Part shown: in pieces, positions 1 to 10,505 of the stretch
Numbering within the stretch: the stretch's first letter is position 1
How the letters are laid out: every line of letters begins with the position of its first letter
Source of the DNA: Phytoseiulus persimilis
Taxonomy: Eukaryota; Arthropoda; Arachnida; Mesostigmata; Phytoseiidae
Direction: 5' to 3'
DNA length: 64,000 bases
Assembly: GCA_037576195.1 (NCBI GenBank)
Contig: JAQZDE010000023.1
Location: forward strand, 61,001-125,000
The notes under the pieces: model-generated
The model's database searches: none
The model's input: the letters and a program-made list of their open reading frames with translations, nothing else
What the model was told of the DNA's origin: nothing
Made by a program: the position numbers and the translations under genes

Positions 1-793
1 CTACGGCCCACCGACAGGCAGTGAAGTGGCCATAGGAGCTTGGGGCTGACGCTGTCTCTTTCCCAAAGCGCCACAGTGCTGCGCGCCGATTTTATTCCCT
101 TAGAAAGTCTTCTGCGATAAGAAACTACGCGAATGAAGATGTCCTTTGAGTCGGGCGCTCTTTGTCGGATCTCGTTGTCATCTCGGTGATGCGGCTGATA
201 AATCATTGGAGAGGATCGGCGAAATAATCAGCTGGATGCAGGAGAGGCTGGAAGGCGGCAAGCGGAAAGACTCCGTTTTCTCCTCAACTCATTACCACGC
301 GGAGTTCCTCGTAAACAGCTTGTCTCGGACCCCACATTCCTATTTCTTTCCGTCTGCAAGGTTCGTAAGTCAGCTATCCTTCCCGAAGACTGAGTGTTTC
401 GGAGATGGTCAATGAACTCGCTCTCCCAGTCGGAAGAGCCAGAAATATTGGAGAGTGGGACTGTTCGAACTGAGATTCTCGTACACCAACGCTCCTCAAA
501 GTGGAAGTAGGTCCTCCGCGTTATCAGTGCAAGTCATGCTCTGACATTGACAAACGTACAAAAACACCAAGCTAGTCGAAACATGCCGGCACCGGTGGAG
601 TTCCCTGGTCAGGATGGCCTCTCAAAGGACATCGACTCCCCTTGTTGAGCAGGCCGTTGCTGGAGGGACAGGCGTTAACATGTTCGTGGTGAAATTACCC
701 AAAACTCAGAGCCAGATCTGCGTCAGCTTCTTCCGAGAGATCCTGCGCTCGCAGGCAGGATGGGTTGGTCTAATCGATGCAGTTGTTTTCTAG
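1..793 (+). other. Upstream flank and inferred 5'UTR intron of HIBCH
   Basis: No protein family is recognisable here. A good donor (GTAAGT at 365-370) and a good acceptor immediately before the HIBCH ATG (branch-like CTAAT, then GTTGTTTTCTAG ending at 793) suggest a 429-bp intron in the 5' untranslated region, with a noncoding first exon ending at 364. A 59-codon open frame at 614-793 lies wholly inside that inferred intron and is probably chance. The intron is inferred from splice motifs only. Confidence 0.45.
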
Positions 794-1897
794 ATGGTGT
801 TCATCCTACGTTTGAGAACTATACCAACTATACACCGAGCTATGTCTTCGGCGGCTCCACAGGACGTCCTTCTTCAACTTCAAAACGGCAGGGGTATCAT
901 CACTATGAACAGACCGAAGGCTCTGAACGCTCTCTCCTTGCCGATGATTCGAACGATGGAACCCGTGATACGAAAATGGCACAATGAAAGTCTGGCCAAA
1001 CTTGTTTTGCTCAAAGCTTGTGAAGGTAAAGCGTTCTGCGCAGGGGGTGATGTCAAAGCCATCGCCGCTGTGAAAGGCAACAACGATGCATTCTTCAGAG
1101 AAGAGTACGTACTTGACTACCTGTTGGCGAAAATGAGGCCTCCCTTAGTTTCATTGATTGATGGTATCGTCATGGGCGGAGGATGCGGCATATCGTTCCA
1201 CAGTCCGTTTCAAGTAGTGAGCGAAAGGGCGCTTTTTGCAATGCCAGAAACGGCTATTGGTCTATTCCCTGACGTGGGCGGATGTCTATTCCTGAGCCGC
1301 CTCAAGCACAATCTCGGAGTTTTCCTTGGTCTTACCGGGAATCGCTTGCGAGGAGAAGATCTTGTGCATGCCGGACTCGTGAGTAATTTCGCTCCGTCGA
1401 CGGCATTTCCTGAGCTCGAAAGAGAGATCCTCGCCCTCGATGATTGTTCCGAAAGCTCGATCAAAAAAACTCTGGGTAAATATCAACCTACTTTGAGTCA
1501 GTTTTCGCTAGAGCCTCATTTGGGGGAGATTGACTCGTGTTTTTCATCGCACAACGTCGAAGAAATCATCGAAAGACTCGAAATGAATGGGAGTAAATTC
1601 TGCAAGACGCAGGTGGAACTTCTGAGTAAGATGTCTCCACTGTCTCTCAAAGTTACGTTGAAGGCCATTCGCAAAGCCGAATCCATGAATCTCAAGGAAG
1701 TTCTTGAAATGGATATGCGCCTGGGGAAGCGTTTCCTGGCCGATCATGATTTCTACGAAGGTGTTAACGCGTTGTTAGTGCGGAAGACGAACGATCCGAA
1801 ATGGAAACCAGCTACCCTCCGGGAATGCACTCCTGACATAGTGGACAAGTATTTCGACAAGCTCCCTCAGCCCGAAGAGCTCACGCTCGTCATATAG
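794..1897 (+). CDS. HIBCH: 3-hydroxyisobutyryl-CoA hydrolase, mitochondrial
   Basis: This intronless gene encodes 367 residues, close to the roughly 385 of animal HIBCH. The enzyme hydrolyses 3-hydroxyisobutyryl-CoA in mitochondrial valine catabolism. The crotonase fold is clear throughout: FCAGGD at residues 81-86 and GGGCGIS at 128-134 form the CoA/oxyanion-hole region, and MPETAIGLFPDVGG at 150-163 is diagnostic of the HIBCH branch, with Glu152 and Asp160 as likely catalytic acids. The C-terminal half keeps the family pattern MSPLSLKVTLKAI and FYEGVNALLV. The first ~17 residues are arginine-bearing with no acidic residue and look like a mitochondrial presequence. Met17 is an alternative start but would remove it. 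The ATG directly follows a splice-acceptor-like TTTTCTAG, so the 5'UTR is probably spliced. The frame is intact, so an expressed gene is likely despite the lack of coding introns. Confidence 0.95.
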   Translation: MVFILRLRTIPTIHRAMSSAAPQDVLLQLQNGRGIITMNRPKALNALSLPMIRTMEPVIRKWHNESLAKLVLLKACEGKAFCAGGDVKAIAAVKGNNDAFFREEYVLDYLLAKMRPPLVSLIDGIVMGGGCGISFHSPFQVVSERALFAMPETAIGLFPDVGGCLFLSRLKHNLGVFLGLTGNRLRGEDLVHAGLVSNFAPSTAFPELEREILALDDCSESSIKKTLGKYQPTLSQFSLEPHLGEIDSCFSSHNVEEIIERLEMNGSKFCKTQVELLSKMSPLSLKVTLKAIRKAESMNLKEVLEMDMRLGKRFLADHDFYEGVNALLVRKTNDPKWKPATLRECTPDIVDKYFDKLPQPEELTLVI

Positions 1898-3281
1898 AAC
1901 TGCTCGTCGAGGCTCGCTAAGAGGTTATCTGTCTTTAAACTGTTAGGCTGTTCGAACTATCCTGTATTCAACGAATGATGTGTTAAATATAACGTTGGTT
2001 CTCAACAGAAGTCCTTGCTTTCCATGCGGAGTCGACGTTCAGCTCGTATATAACTTTGTGAGCGATTACAGTGTCCCGCTTGCGGAGCCGGTAGAGATAT
2101 CTATCTTAAGTTTGTATCCATCAACCTCGGAACCCTGGTTCTTCAAGCGCAGCACATCTTTCTCCTGCCGCTGGGAGCGTCCCGAGTATTCGCTCACCTT
2201 TCGTGATCTTCAACCGTTGACCGCTCGACTGCCTGCCGTCTCACAATGTGTAGACCCCCTCCGACACCGCATGATACACAGCTGTTGAGGTTGAGATCAC
2301 TGATCTTTCGCGATGGGAATCTTGAAATAGCACAACACTCGAACGAGATCTCATTCTAAACTGTCTTTTCCGAAGAAGTTGAAGTGCGACAGGCCCCTGT
2401 ATACGGAATGAGAATTGCTGCGGCATTGTCCACAGATAATAGGCTCAGCGAGTTGGACTTCTGAAAATGAAAACCAGTTCCCAACCGGCCTCTCTATTCT
2501 GCTCACTAATCCTCAGTTTCAGAACACATAGCCGTCAAAGTAGAGCCGGCGCCTTGGCTCCGTGTAGTATAGTCGATTTCGCCGAAGGTGGTGTTCTCTA
2601 TTCGGATGCTGCGATTCTGAAGTTCAACTGAGTATCTTCAGCGGGAACTTCGGTGGTTGCTGTATGTTCATTACAGCATGGCTTCATCATCTCCTCAGGT
2701 TTGATTATTACTCCAGATCCTGCGAGGCGTTGTTTCGTGTTTTCGCGCCTTCCTATCGTAAGTAAAGGCCTCCCCGTGGTTCAACCATCCTGAGTTTGCG
2801 TGTCTGTTTCTCGAAGCAGATTCTGAGATTCGCTATTTCGTGAGGTTCTCGGAGGATTCCGGGAGCGTCGCGCGCGGAAAAGGTTTGTGCAGCATGGAAT
2901 CGAATTACCATAACATTCGGGACGCTCAACGTCCGTTGAAAGCACTTTTGTAGCTACAGGCGCAGTCGATGGAGGTTTAGAAATGGCTGACGATTCGCTG
3001 AATGACTCGGACAGCTTTCAAGCACCATTGCTCTGAGTTCCTTGAGATGAATTCCTGGCGGTAAAAAAAAACTCACAAAGTGACGAGATATGGAATATGA
3101 TCCCATAAGAGCCTCGTTTCGGGAAGTGTTTCCGAATCCTAAAGTTTCTTGAAGAATCCGATTGCCGATCGGCTGAACGGGCATATCACAGATCAGTTAG
3201 AGCCTTTCCGACTGTCTCCCCAGCATGAGCTCGCTCCAGGCCTCTCACTCAAATCCATGACGTTCCGATTTTCTAGGGGCG
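1898..3281. other. Intergenic region with inferred zinc-finger gene 5'UTR intron
   Basis: No coding sequence is recognised on either strand. The stretch should hold the HIBCH 3'UTR, although no clear AATAAA is seen. A donor GTAAGT at 2758-2763 and an acceptor TTTTCTAG ending at 3276, five bases before the zinc-finger ATG, suggest a 519-bp intron in the 5'UTR of the downstream gene. This is inferred from motifs only. Confidence 0.4.
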
Positions 3282-4691
3282 ATGGACTTGGATACTTCGA
3301 CCTCATTGCACGATGAAGAAATCTTGAGCGAACTGAAGTCTGAAATCATCGATGAATCACTCCTGGATGACACCCAAGACACTCAGGAAACCGAGGTCTC
3401 TCTCAACGACATCAATGAGGATCAAGCTGACGATGATTCTACGGTCTTCTGCATTCTATGCGACGCAGAAGTTCGTGGGAAGTGGGCCTACAAGAAACAT
3501 ATCACGAAACATCAATGGGACGCGCAGCGAGGCCAAGATCCAACCGATGAAATTTTCACACCCTACAGAGACACAACAGAGGATGTTCCGGTTAACTTCA
3601 AGCTGAATTGCACCGTGTGTACGTTTACGAGCAACGTTCCTCGAGAGCTCGAGAGACACTACCACACTCACGTTATCGGTTACAAATGCCTCCTCTGCGA
3701 CTTCACGACGTTGCACAGGACTCGGCTCGCGGCACATTATCCAACCCACAAACGGGAGAAAGTAAGATTGGAGTGCCATATTTGCAACGCGACGCTGTCC
3801 TCAACCAGCGCCCTCAAGAAGCACATCGCGCGCCACTCCGAGGGTACTATTTGTTGTAAGTTATGCGAATATAAGACATATGACCGGTTTCTGCTGCGGG
3901 AGCATATGGCTACCAAACATGACGAGGTCATGAAGAAGTTCAAATGCGAGCATTGCGACGAGGAGTTCGGGACCTTCAGAAGATTTTTCCAACATCGTCA
4001 AGAGGCGCACAAGGGCTTCATCTATAAGCGGCAGGTGGATCCAAAGTACTGCGACAAATGTGATTTCCAAACGACGAAGGTCAAGGAAATGAATGTGCAC
4101 AAACTCATGCATCAGGGTCTGGTGGAAATATTTGGCAACGGGAGATATCACTGCAAAATTCAGGGCTGTACTGAAGCGTTCAACAGCGCGACGAAGTATG
4201 AGCTCCACTTTACCAAAGTTCATGACAAGGACAATCTCTACGGGTTGGCCACGGAACGTGTGCACAGCTGTCCAGTCGAAGGATGCACTTTCAGCACGGT
4301 CAAAGAATCTCATCTCAAGCTACATATGCATGTTCATAGAACAACTCCCAAGACTCCGAACGAAAAACAGGAGAAAAAGAAGCGGGCTCAAGGCAACTGT
4401 CCCATTTGCCTCGCCAAGTTCAGCGACAAATATAAAGTGCGGAGTCACATGGAGACCGTCCACAGCAATGAGAAGCCTTTCGTCTGTCAGAACTGTAGTT
4501 ACAGAACTGCTTACAAATACAACATGCGAATCCACATGAAGAAACTCCACAATCAGATCTACAACGTCAAAACTGGCACTTCCGACCCTATCGAATCTGA
4601 CGCCTTCCAGGTCGCGGGACCTTCGTTCCAGGAGTATGGCCAACAACAAGAATACGAATCGGGGTCCGAATACGAACCAGAGTGGGAATGA
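3282..4691 (+). CDS. C2H2 zinc-finger protein with eleven fingers
   Basis: This single-exon frame of 469 residues is probably a nuclear DNA- or RNA-binding regulator. Residues 1-55 are acidic and rich in Asp, Glu and Ser. Eleven C2H2-type fingers follow, beginning near residues 57, 110, 135, 164, 191, 221, 257, 290, 329, 372 and 401. Several end in HxxxxH rather than HxxxH. The linkers are irregular, with only one near-canonical TGEKP-like linker (SNEKPF at 395-400), unlike tandem KRAB-type arrays. A basic stretch (KQEKKKRAQ) at 362-370 could be a nuclear localisation signal. The tail after residue 425 is Glu/Tyr/Gln-rich and acidic. I cannot assign a specific orthologue; irregular arrays like this are common among arthropod orphan zinc-finger proteins. 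The start is the first ATG after a likely 5'UTR splice acceptor. Confidence 0.9.
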   Translation: MDLDTSTSLHDEEILSELKSEIIDESLLDDTQDTQETEVSLNDINEDQADDDSTVFCILCDAEVRGKWAYKKHITKHQWDAQRGQDPTDEIFTPYRDTTEDVPVNFKLNCTVCTFTSNVPRELERHYHTHVIGYKCLLCDFTTLHRTRLAAHYPTHKREKVRLECHICNATLSSTSALKKHIARHSEGTICCKLCEYKTYDRFLLREHMATKHDEVMKKFKCEHCDEEFGTFRRFFQHRQEAHKGFIYKRQVDPKYCDKCDFQTTKVKEMNVHKLMHQGLVEIFGNGRYHCKIQGCTEAFNSATKYELHFTKVHDKDNLYGLATERVHSCPVEGCTFSTVKESHLKLHMHVHRTTPKTPNEKQEKKKRAQGNCPICLAKFSDKYKVRSHMETVHSNEKPFVCQNCSYRTAYKYNMRIHMKKLHNQIYNVKTGTSDPIESDAFQVAGPSFQEYGQQQEYESGSEYEPEWE

Positions 4692-5742
4692 AGGAGCGGC
4701 TCGGCAACCCTCGTGCTGTATAAACGTTTTGCCCAGAGATGGGGTGAACATCTGTAATATATGTACGCTATACGCACCAACTGTAAACCATGTTAATATA
4801 CTCGAATGAGGAACTGCTGTGATTTTCTTGAGTTCCTTCCGCGCGATCCTCACCCCATTAAGGGAATCGCATTATTGTATCAATAGTCATTTGCAAGAAA
4901 TCGATGCAGAGAATTTGTATTGGAGTGCTCGAAATAGAGTAACCGACCCTCTGTCGGAGACTGCGAATCGTGTCGAGATGCTGGGCGATATTTCAGAGCT
5001 TCGACTCTCAGATTTCTGGCGGGATAAAATCGATGTGTGTGGGTAAAATAGTAATGGAGACACTCGGAGACTTTATTTGATGACATTCATAATTCTTTCG
5101 AGTGAACAAAGTCGCTTACGAGAACTTGATGTAGTGGAAGTTGTGGCGAAGCTGCCTGATTATTCGACGTTGTGAGTTTGGTCTCGACTATGGAGTTCCG
5201 GTCCCAATCACGTTGGATTCCTCTTACCCAATCGGGGTTTGATTTTCGACTCTGTTGCCGAACAGTCGTAAATAGGACTGCTGGAATGAATGCGGAAGGG
5301 GATTCCTAACGCTTCTCGATCTTTTGGAGGAAAATAAGAAGTCGTTCCCTGGTGACTTTTCCATCTTGCGTATACGAGATAACAGAGAAAGATCCCACGT
5401 ATTCAGTGAGTATTATGCGGATCCAAGTCAAAACCAAGTCGTGCTCGGACTATCACTTGGGTTGTCAATGAGTTCGACGAGTCGTTGATTCTGACGTCAG
5501 CGATGCGCGTAGCGGTTATACATAGTATATTATCCCCACCCCCAACTTCGGAATGAGCTCCACGCAAATGTTGGTTCTTGCTCAAGTGTTTATTGCATGC
5601 CTTCGTATCCCGATGAAGTTCTCCACCGCAAAACTTCCTCATTTTTCGCGTTCAAAAATTATTAAATATCTCGAAAACTGAACAACAAAGTCACTGGATC
5701 CGCGATTCGTTGCACCCGGAAATTCCCACAGATGCCGCGACA
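4692..5742. other. Intergenic region between convergent genes
   Basis: This holds the 3' ends of the zinc-finger gene (+) and the SDR gene (-). I see no convincing coding sequence; the short open frames have no recognisable similarity. A minus-strand poly(A) signal for the SDR gene lies at 5589-5594. Confidence 0.6.
5589..5594 (-). terminator. Poly(A) signal of the SDR gene
   Basis: AATAAA on the minus strand (TTTATT on plus), about 150 bases past the SDR stop codon. The position fits an animal 3'UTR. Confidence 0.6.
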
Positions 5743-6816
5743 TCAGAGTTCGATTTTCTTCGGTTGATATCTGCTGGTCCTTTTCACAACGCCGGCGTCG
5801 ATGAGACTATACGCGGTGTCGACGATCGAGGTTTCGATGGGTCGAGGTTGGATTTTCAGAAGAGTCTTCATTTTTTCGTTTGAGTACTTGAAAACTTTGT
5901 CAAGTCGTGGCAGCAGCATTGCCACGGTGGCGTCGATCCAAGAGATGAGCCACAGTCCAAAGTTCGGCGCTTTCCTCTGCGGGCTTTTGTATCCCATTGA
6001 GGCGAATTCTTTCTGGAGAATTTTCGAAACTTCTTGCATCCAGAGAGTTTCCGTGCAAACGCAGATTCTCTCGCCGGCTGCTTCCTTGACGGTCAGAGCT
6101 TTGACATGAGCTTCAGCAACATCCCGGACATCACAGAACGCGAATGTAACCCCGGGCACCATGGGGCTACTGCCATCGATGAGCCTCTTCAGCGACATCA
6201 CGGAAGTACCAAAGTCAGTGCCCACGATTGGTCCGATAACAAGCGCTGGCAGAATGGCCACCAACTCCATTTTCGAGACATTCTCGGGGGACTGTATGAA
6301 ATCCCAGGCGGCTTTCTCGGCGAGCGTCTTACTTCGCTCATAGGGTCCCAAAGTCGGCGACTCCAGATCCGCCCATTCAGATTCGTTGTAGACAGTCTCA
6401 TTGTCTGTCTCGAGATGCCCATGGATGGAGGCAATTGAGCTCGTCAGAACAACGCGGGAAACTCCGGCTTTGGCCGCGGCTCTAAGCACTCTCAGAGTGC
6501 CGTGCACAGCCGGTTTGACCAGAGAGTCGGGGTCTTTCGGGACGTAGTTCGGGAATGGCGATGCGACGTGAATGACGAACTTCACTCCGCGGACTGCTTC
6601 TTCCCAACCTTCATCACTTGTCAGATCCGCTTCCAGCAGCAGCAGATTGTTCTTCGCATCCGGGTGACAGTCGAGGATAGGTTTACACTTGGCCTCGTTC
6701 TTCAAGGAGCGCACTGTTCCTCGGACCTTGTAGCCTTCCTTCAAGAGCACCCTGACTACGTGGATACCGATGAAACCTGAAGCTCCAGTAACAAGCACAG
6801 TCGTTGAGGCCGACAT
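5743..6816 (-). CDS. Extended short-chain dehydrogenase/reductase (dihydroflavonol 4-reductase-like)
   Basis: This intronless minus-strand gene encodes 357 residues, near the usual 330-350 for the family. It is predicted to be a cytosolic NADP(H)-dependent aldehyde or ketone reductase of the DFR / cinnamoyl-CoA reductase-like SDR group; the substrate cannot be told from sequence. The nucleotide-binding motif TGASGFIG is at residues 10-17. The acidic turn LLLLEADLT is near 58-66. HVASPFPN at 83-90 is the family's substrate-side loop. The catalytic set is TSS at 125-127 with Tyr159 and Lys163 (YERSK). Basic residues after beta-2 (VRGTVRSLKN) suggest NADPH rather than NADH. Animals outside arthropods rarely carry DFR-like SDRs, and they are more common in plants, fungi and bacteria, so its lineage would be worth a tree. 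GC content and codon use look like the neighbours'. Confidence 0.9.
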   Translation of the reverse strand: MSASTTVLVTGASGFIGIHVVRVLLKEGYKVRGTVRSLKNEAKCKPILDCHPDAKNNLLLLEADLTSDEGWEEAVRGVKFVIHVASPFPNYVPKDPDSLVKPAVHGTLRVLRAAAKAGVSRVVLTSSIASIHGHLETDNETVYNESEWADLESPTLGPYERSKTLAEKAAWDFIQSPENVSKMELVAILPALVIGPIVGTDFGTSVMSLKRLIDGSSPMVPGVTFAFCDVRDVAEAHVKALTVKEAAGERICVCTETLWMQEVSKILQKEFASMGYKSPQRKAPNFGLWLISWIDATVAMLLPRLDKVFKYSNEKMKTLLKIQPRPIETSIVDTAYSLIDAGVVKRTSRYQPKKIEL

Positions 6817-9800
6817 CTCAGCAGATACAGTTGCCCAAGACCCGGTGCTTTTGACCGGAATTCAAGTGATGCCATCGCCGCGATCCGCCGTCTCCCTCTC
6901 CACCAGCACAGCCGTCAAAGCGTAGCCGTCGCGGTTTGTGTGCCATCGCCTTCAAAGTGGAGAAAAAAACTGCGAAGCTAAGGACTTTTTCTGTACATTT
7001 CCTTAATCAAACTTCTTCGTGTGGTGCAACCGCCGCTGCTGCTGCAAACACAATGTAAACACATTCGACGGCATAAACAGTCGACAACTGAGAGCCGATG
7101 GAGGCTCGGCTTCTTCTTAAGTCAGATACAGGAGCCATCGCAGTCATTCCTCCGCCTCGAACTCTCCGGCCACCAATTCGGTGCAGCATTTCGTTTCATG
7201 TCTTTCCTAAGTACAGCGCTTTGCGGGGGCCAATCGGCCGGAATCCAAGGCGCTTACCACTGAGTAGGCGAAGGTCGAGGAGACAAGCGGGGCGCCTGAT
7301 CCAACAGGATCGAGAATCGTTTTTCAGTCAGTCAGTCTGGATTTCAGGGCTCAAGCTCACGATGCCTGTTGCGAGGGAGCCCTGGGAAAGTTCAAATGTT
7401 GCCGATCATCACGGGGGGCGGATTTCAACTTCAGATTTCGTCTGTGTAGTCCAATCCATCAACTGATCGTTTACTCGTTTCACGTAGATTCACTACTTTC
7501 TCACCGCGAATCGAGCTGCATCATGAGGTTCAGAATCTTCTGATGAGCTCATGAGAACGAAACCTCGAAGGGGATTTTTTTCCGACATGACGGTGGAAAT
7601 GCGGTGAACTCCGCTGCCAAGGTTCCCTTAATTCGGCTCCCGGCTCCCTTCCCCTACGGTCTCATCCGAAGAGAGCGCTCGCGACCATCATCAAGAATAA
7701 CAGAAGTTCTACGAAGACTTCGTCTGATGGGCGTCAATCATTCACATTTGTCACGTTCCCAACACTCGATCAACCGGGGCCATGAATCATTGGCGAGTCT
7801 CGTAGCGACGGAAATCAAATTTGAATGGGAACTCTGAGCCGCTCTAGTTGGATCCCGACCTTTCGGCTCTGAGAATCTGAGAAATACGCTGATAAATCTA
7901 CTAAGAATGAAATGAAGCGGTTTGGAACAGAGACCGAGCATTCCGAAATCGTCCGACACAGAAGCAACCTCTCTGAGTACAACGCACTGCGACCAGCATT
8001 TGCTATTTTTCTCAGATGGCCGTCTGGCTAGCTGCATTCAAGTGATGCCGGAACGCCAGAGTGCCGACGTGGTAGGCGTGAGTCGGGGAAGGGCGAGGAG
8101 GCGCTGGCCGTCGGTTCGCTGTCTGACAGAGCGATCGATTATTATCATATTCCGGGGCCTCACTCGAACGGGAACGTCCTCAAATCGCTAGCGAAAAATG
8201 GCAACCTAACCTCAGCCGAGTTCAAAAAACGCCTCTCCGCGGCACACTCCGAGCCGGGAACATGCACGCTCCGCTCGCCCCCAAAACGTGCCCTGCTAAC
8301 GTGGCTCTGTCGGACGACAAGTCTCTTGCTCGATGACAATTATCATAGAGCGATGCTCTCCGCTTCTGCATGAGTTCTAGGGGTCAAGTTGAGGGAAGCA
8401 GCCTCTGACGGAGAGAGCCGTCTGCCAGAAACTGCTGAGGAGCCTCCGCGTCGAATGTCTGCTACTCCCAGGACTTTGTCGAAGACTGCGTCCCATGTCC
8501 TACCCATACACCGTGAACTGCATAGCACGGGCTGAATCTGGGATGAGGTCTAACGCACCATTCATGATCACTGGCAATTCTCACATCCTAGGTAAGTTGT
8601 TGTCATCTAGGGGAAGGACACGGCGAAAGGGAGTGTTACTGAAGCAATACCGAAAGGTGATTCCGGGACACTTCTGAGGGCTGGCTGAGCGGTTCAGCCG
8701 GAAAACAAAGAAGGGGAAGGACACGGCATGCACGACTACCTTCCAGCCTCCAAAACCTCCTCGAGAAGGGATAGGAGTCCCGTCCACCCGAGAGTCCCCA
8801 TCACTAGTAGGATGTCCGACGCATGCTCGTCTGCAGCAGACTGCCCCTCTACTTGAGTATTAACGCAAGTCTTGCAGCGAAATGGGAATTCTCTAAATCG
8901 GAGAGGCCAGAGACATGAAAATTGACTATCAATCCAAAGCGCCAGCGGAGGGCTCCCGTACTACAGGAGCTATGTATAGAAGACGTAGGACATACTCACA
9001 AAATTCAAAGGACTCCTAACCATGGCTTGCACCCAGGACGTCGCGAGCAGTGCGTCTCCTCCTCTGAGGAGTGTATGTTCTCATTCTCCAAAGCACCTAC
9101 GCAATCACTCTCATCTATTCAGACCCACTTCTACAGCTGGGGTGTTCGACCGATGAGGCCACGATAGAAGGCCATGCATGTTGAATAATTTGCATCCGCG
9201 CCGCTGAGCAGGTCCCGTCCTCATGAGAGCAACAACATTTCAGAACCCCATGTTCATGCGGCAAAGGTCTCCAGGACTCGGAGATCAGCTCGGAGCAACG
9301 GTATCTGCCCAGAGTTGTCCTCACTATTTCACAGTCCTAGCTCACCCGAGAAGTGTCTAGTGGTGGGGAAACAACCATTGAACGAAGAAAAAGAATTCTC
9401 TCTGGTACAAGTCTTTGATGTCGTCTCGTGAGAATACATTTCGTCGGATATGAGAATTTATTCTGCCTCCAGAATTGAAGAGATTCGTGATCAAAGTCGT
9501 TTCCGTTCTCGAAGGGGTCCTCTCCTGATGCCAAGGAAGAATCAAACATGATCGGGAGAACGACTCGCACAGATTCACCGATTCACTGATGCCTCTTGAT
9601 GGTTACGTCGGCGTCCAAATGAAGCAGCATCCGAACCGCCGGTAAAGAATTGCAACGATGTGAGAACATATGGATTCGTTCTTTCGTGGCGGTCATCACC
9701 GACGATAGCGTGAGTGAGCAGGCAGTGGCTGATAAGACTGGATCCGACTACCATTCCAGGAAACGAGACTGTTGCTGAAATCATGAATCCCATTCTCATC

Positions 9801-10505
9801 CCCGGAAGTATCGTATGCAACTCTTCTCTCTCAGGCCATGAACCAATAATCCAGCACATACAATCCAAAAGCATTGAACTTTCCCTCTGAACGGGCTGCT
9901 CAGAACCAGTATTCAATGCCCGAGAGGAAAACCCCGATCGGGCCTATTTTCTCTTCAAGGACTTGCGGCCTCAAGGCGCTCCCATAACGATGTTTTCAGC
10001 AAGACCACATGGGGGAAGGGGGTACATATTTTTATGAAAAAAAAAACGATTCCCCGACGACAATTGCGTTGGTTCTCCCATCGTTCGTCACAAAAGCCTA
10101 TCCTGTACGGAACCCTTGGGAGACAAGAGCTACCCGTCAGTCCTGCCGTGATTGCCGCCTGACAGCTGTTGAGGTTTTCGCGCCTCTAAAAAGCCCAGGC
10201 ACACACTAGCAACACACCGAGTGTCGACGCGAATCTGTCTAACAGCAGTCCAACATCGGAGGCGCTCAACGAGCATCAGCTGAAACTTTCACTATAGGGA
10301 AAACGAAGACTTGTCTCGCTTACAGTGTCATTTTTGCGCGTCATCTGTCTCTCCGAGGACCGGGGCTTCGAGTCGAGGAAGGCTCTGAGACTTCGTTGCC
10401 TCGAACCGATCACCCGCGTGTTTCTTCGATCTCCTACGACCGCTTCTCCATCGCGTACTCTGTCAACATCGTTATACTTTGAGGGTACGCAATCACCACA
10501 ACAAA
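6817..10505. other. 3.7-kb intergenic region
   Basis: Upstream regions of the divergent SDR (-) and THOC6 (+) genes. No open frame here resembles a known protein. The one supported element is the short retroposon at 8625-8711 with its flanking duplication. I see nothing else I can support. Confidence 0.55.
8625..8711 (+). mobile_element. Short retroposon-like element, copy A (87 bp)
   Basis: An 87-bp insert lies between two perfect 16-bp direct repeats, AGGGGAAGGACACGGC, at 8609-8624 and 8712-8727; these look like a target-site duplication. The core 8629-8711 matches 28755-28837 with 4 differences in 83. Near the 3' end is a stem-loop (GGCTGA ... TCAGCC, 8684-8698 region) followed by a short A-rich tail (GGAAAACAAAGA). 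There is no coding capacity. A duplication of this length and an A-rich 3' end point to LINE-type target-primed insertion. Copy A is shorter at its 5' end than copy B, as expected from 5' truncation. Confidence 0.7.

Noticed and set aside
614..793. 59-codon ATG frame whose TAG directly abuts the HIBCH ATG, suggesting a bicistronic small protein
   Set aside because: It lies wholly within an inferred 5'UTR intron (GTAAGT at 365, acceptor ending at 793), and the TAG is the splice acceptor itself. No known small protein matches.
8585..8596. CCTAG|GTAAGT, a second recursive-splice-like junction
   Set aside because: The pyrimidine tract is poor and the site is in a 3.7-kb intergenic region with no evidence of an enclosing long intron.
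8684..8698. tRNA A-box-like TGGCTGAGCGG in the short retroposon, suggesting a tRNA-derived SINE
   Set aside because: It lies at the 3' end of the element with no B box after it, so it cannot act as the usual Pol III promoter. The stem-loop explains the sequence equally well.
8655..8711. Possible hammerhead ribozyme in the short retroposon (CTGA ... stem ... GGAAAA)
   Set aside because: The core CTGAGGG departs from the required CUGANGA at a conserved A, the stem II closing pair is reversed, and no sequence in the element pairs to form stem III around a cleavage site.
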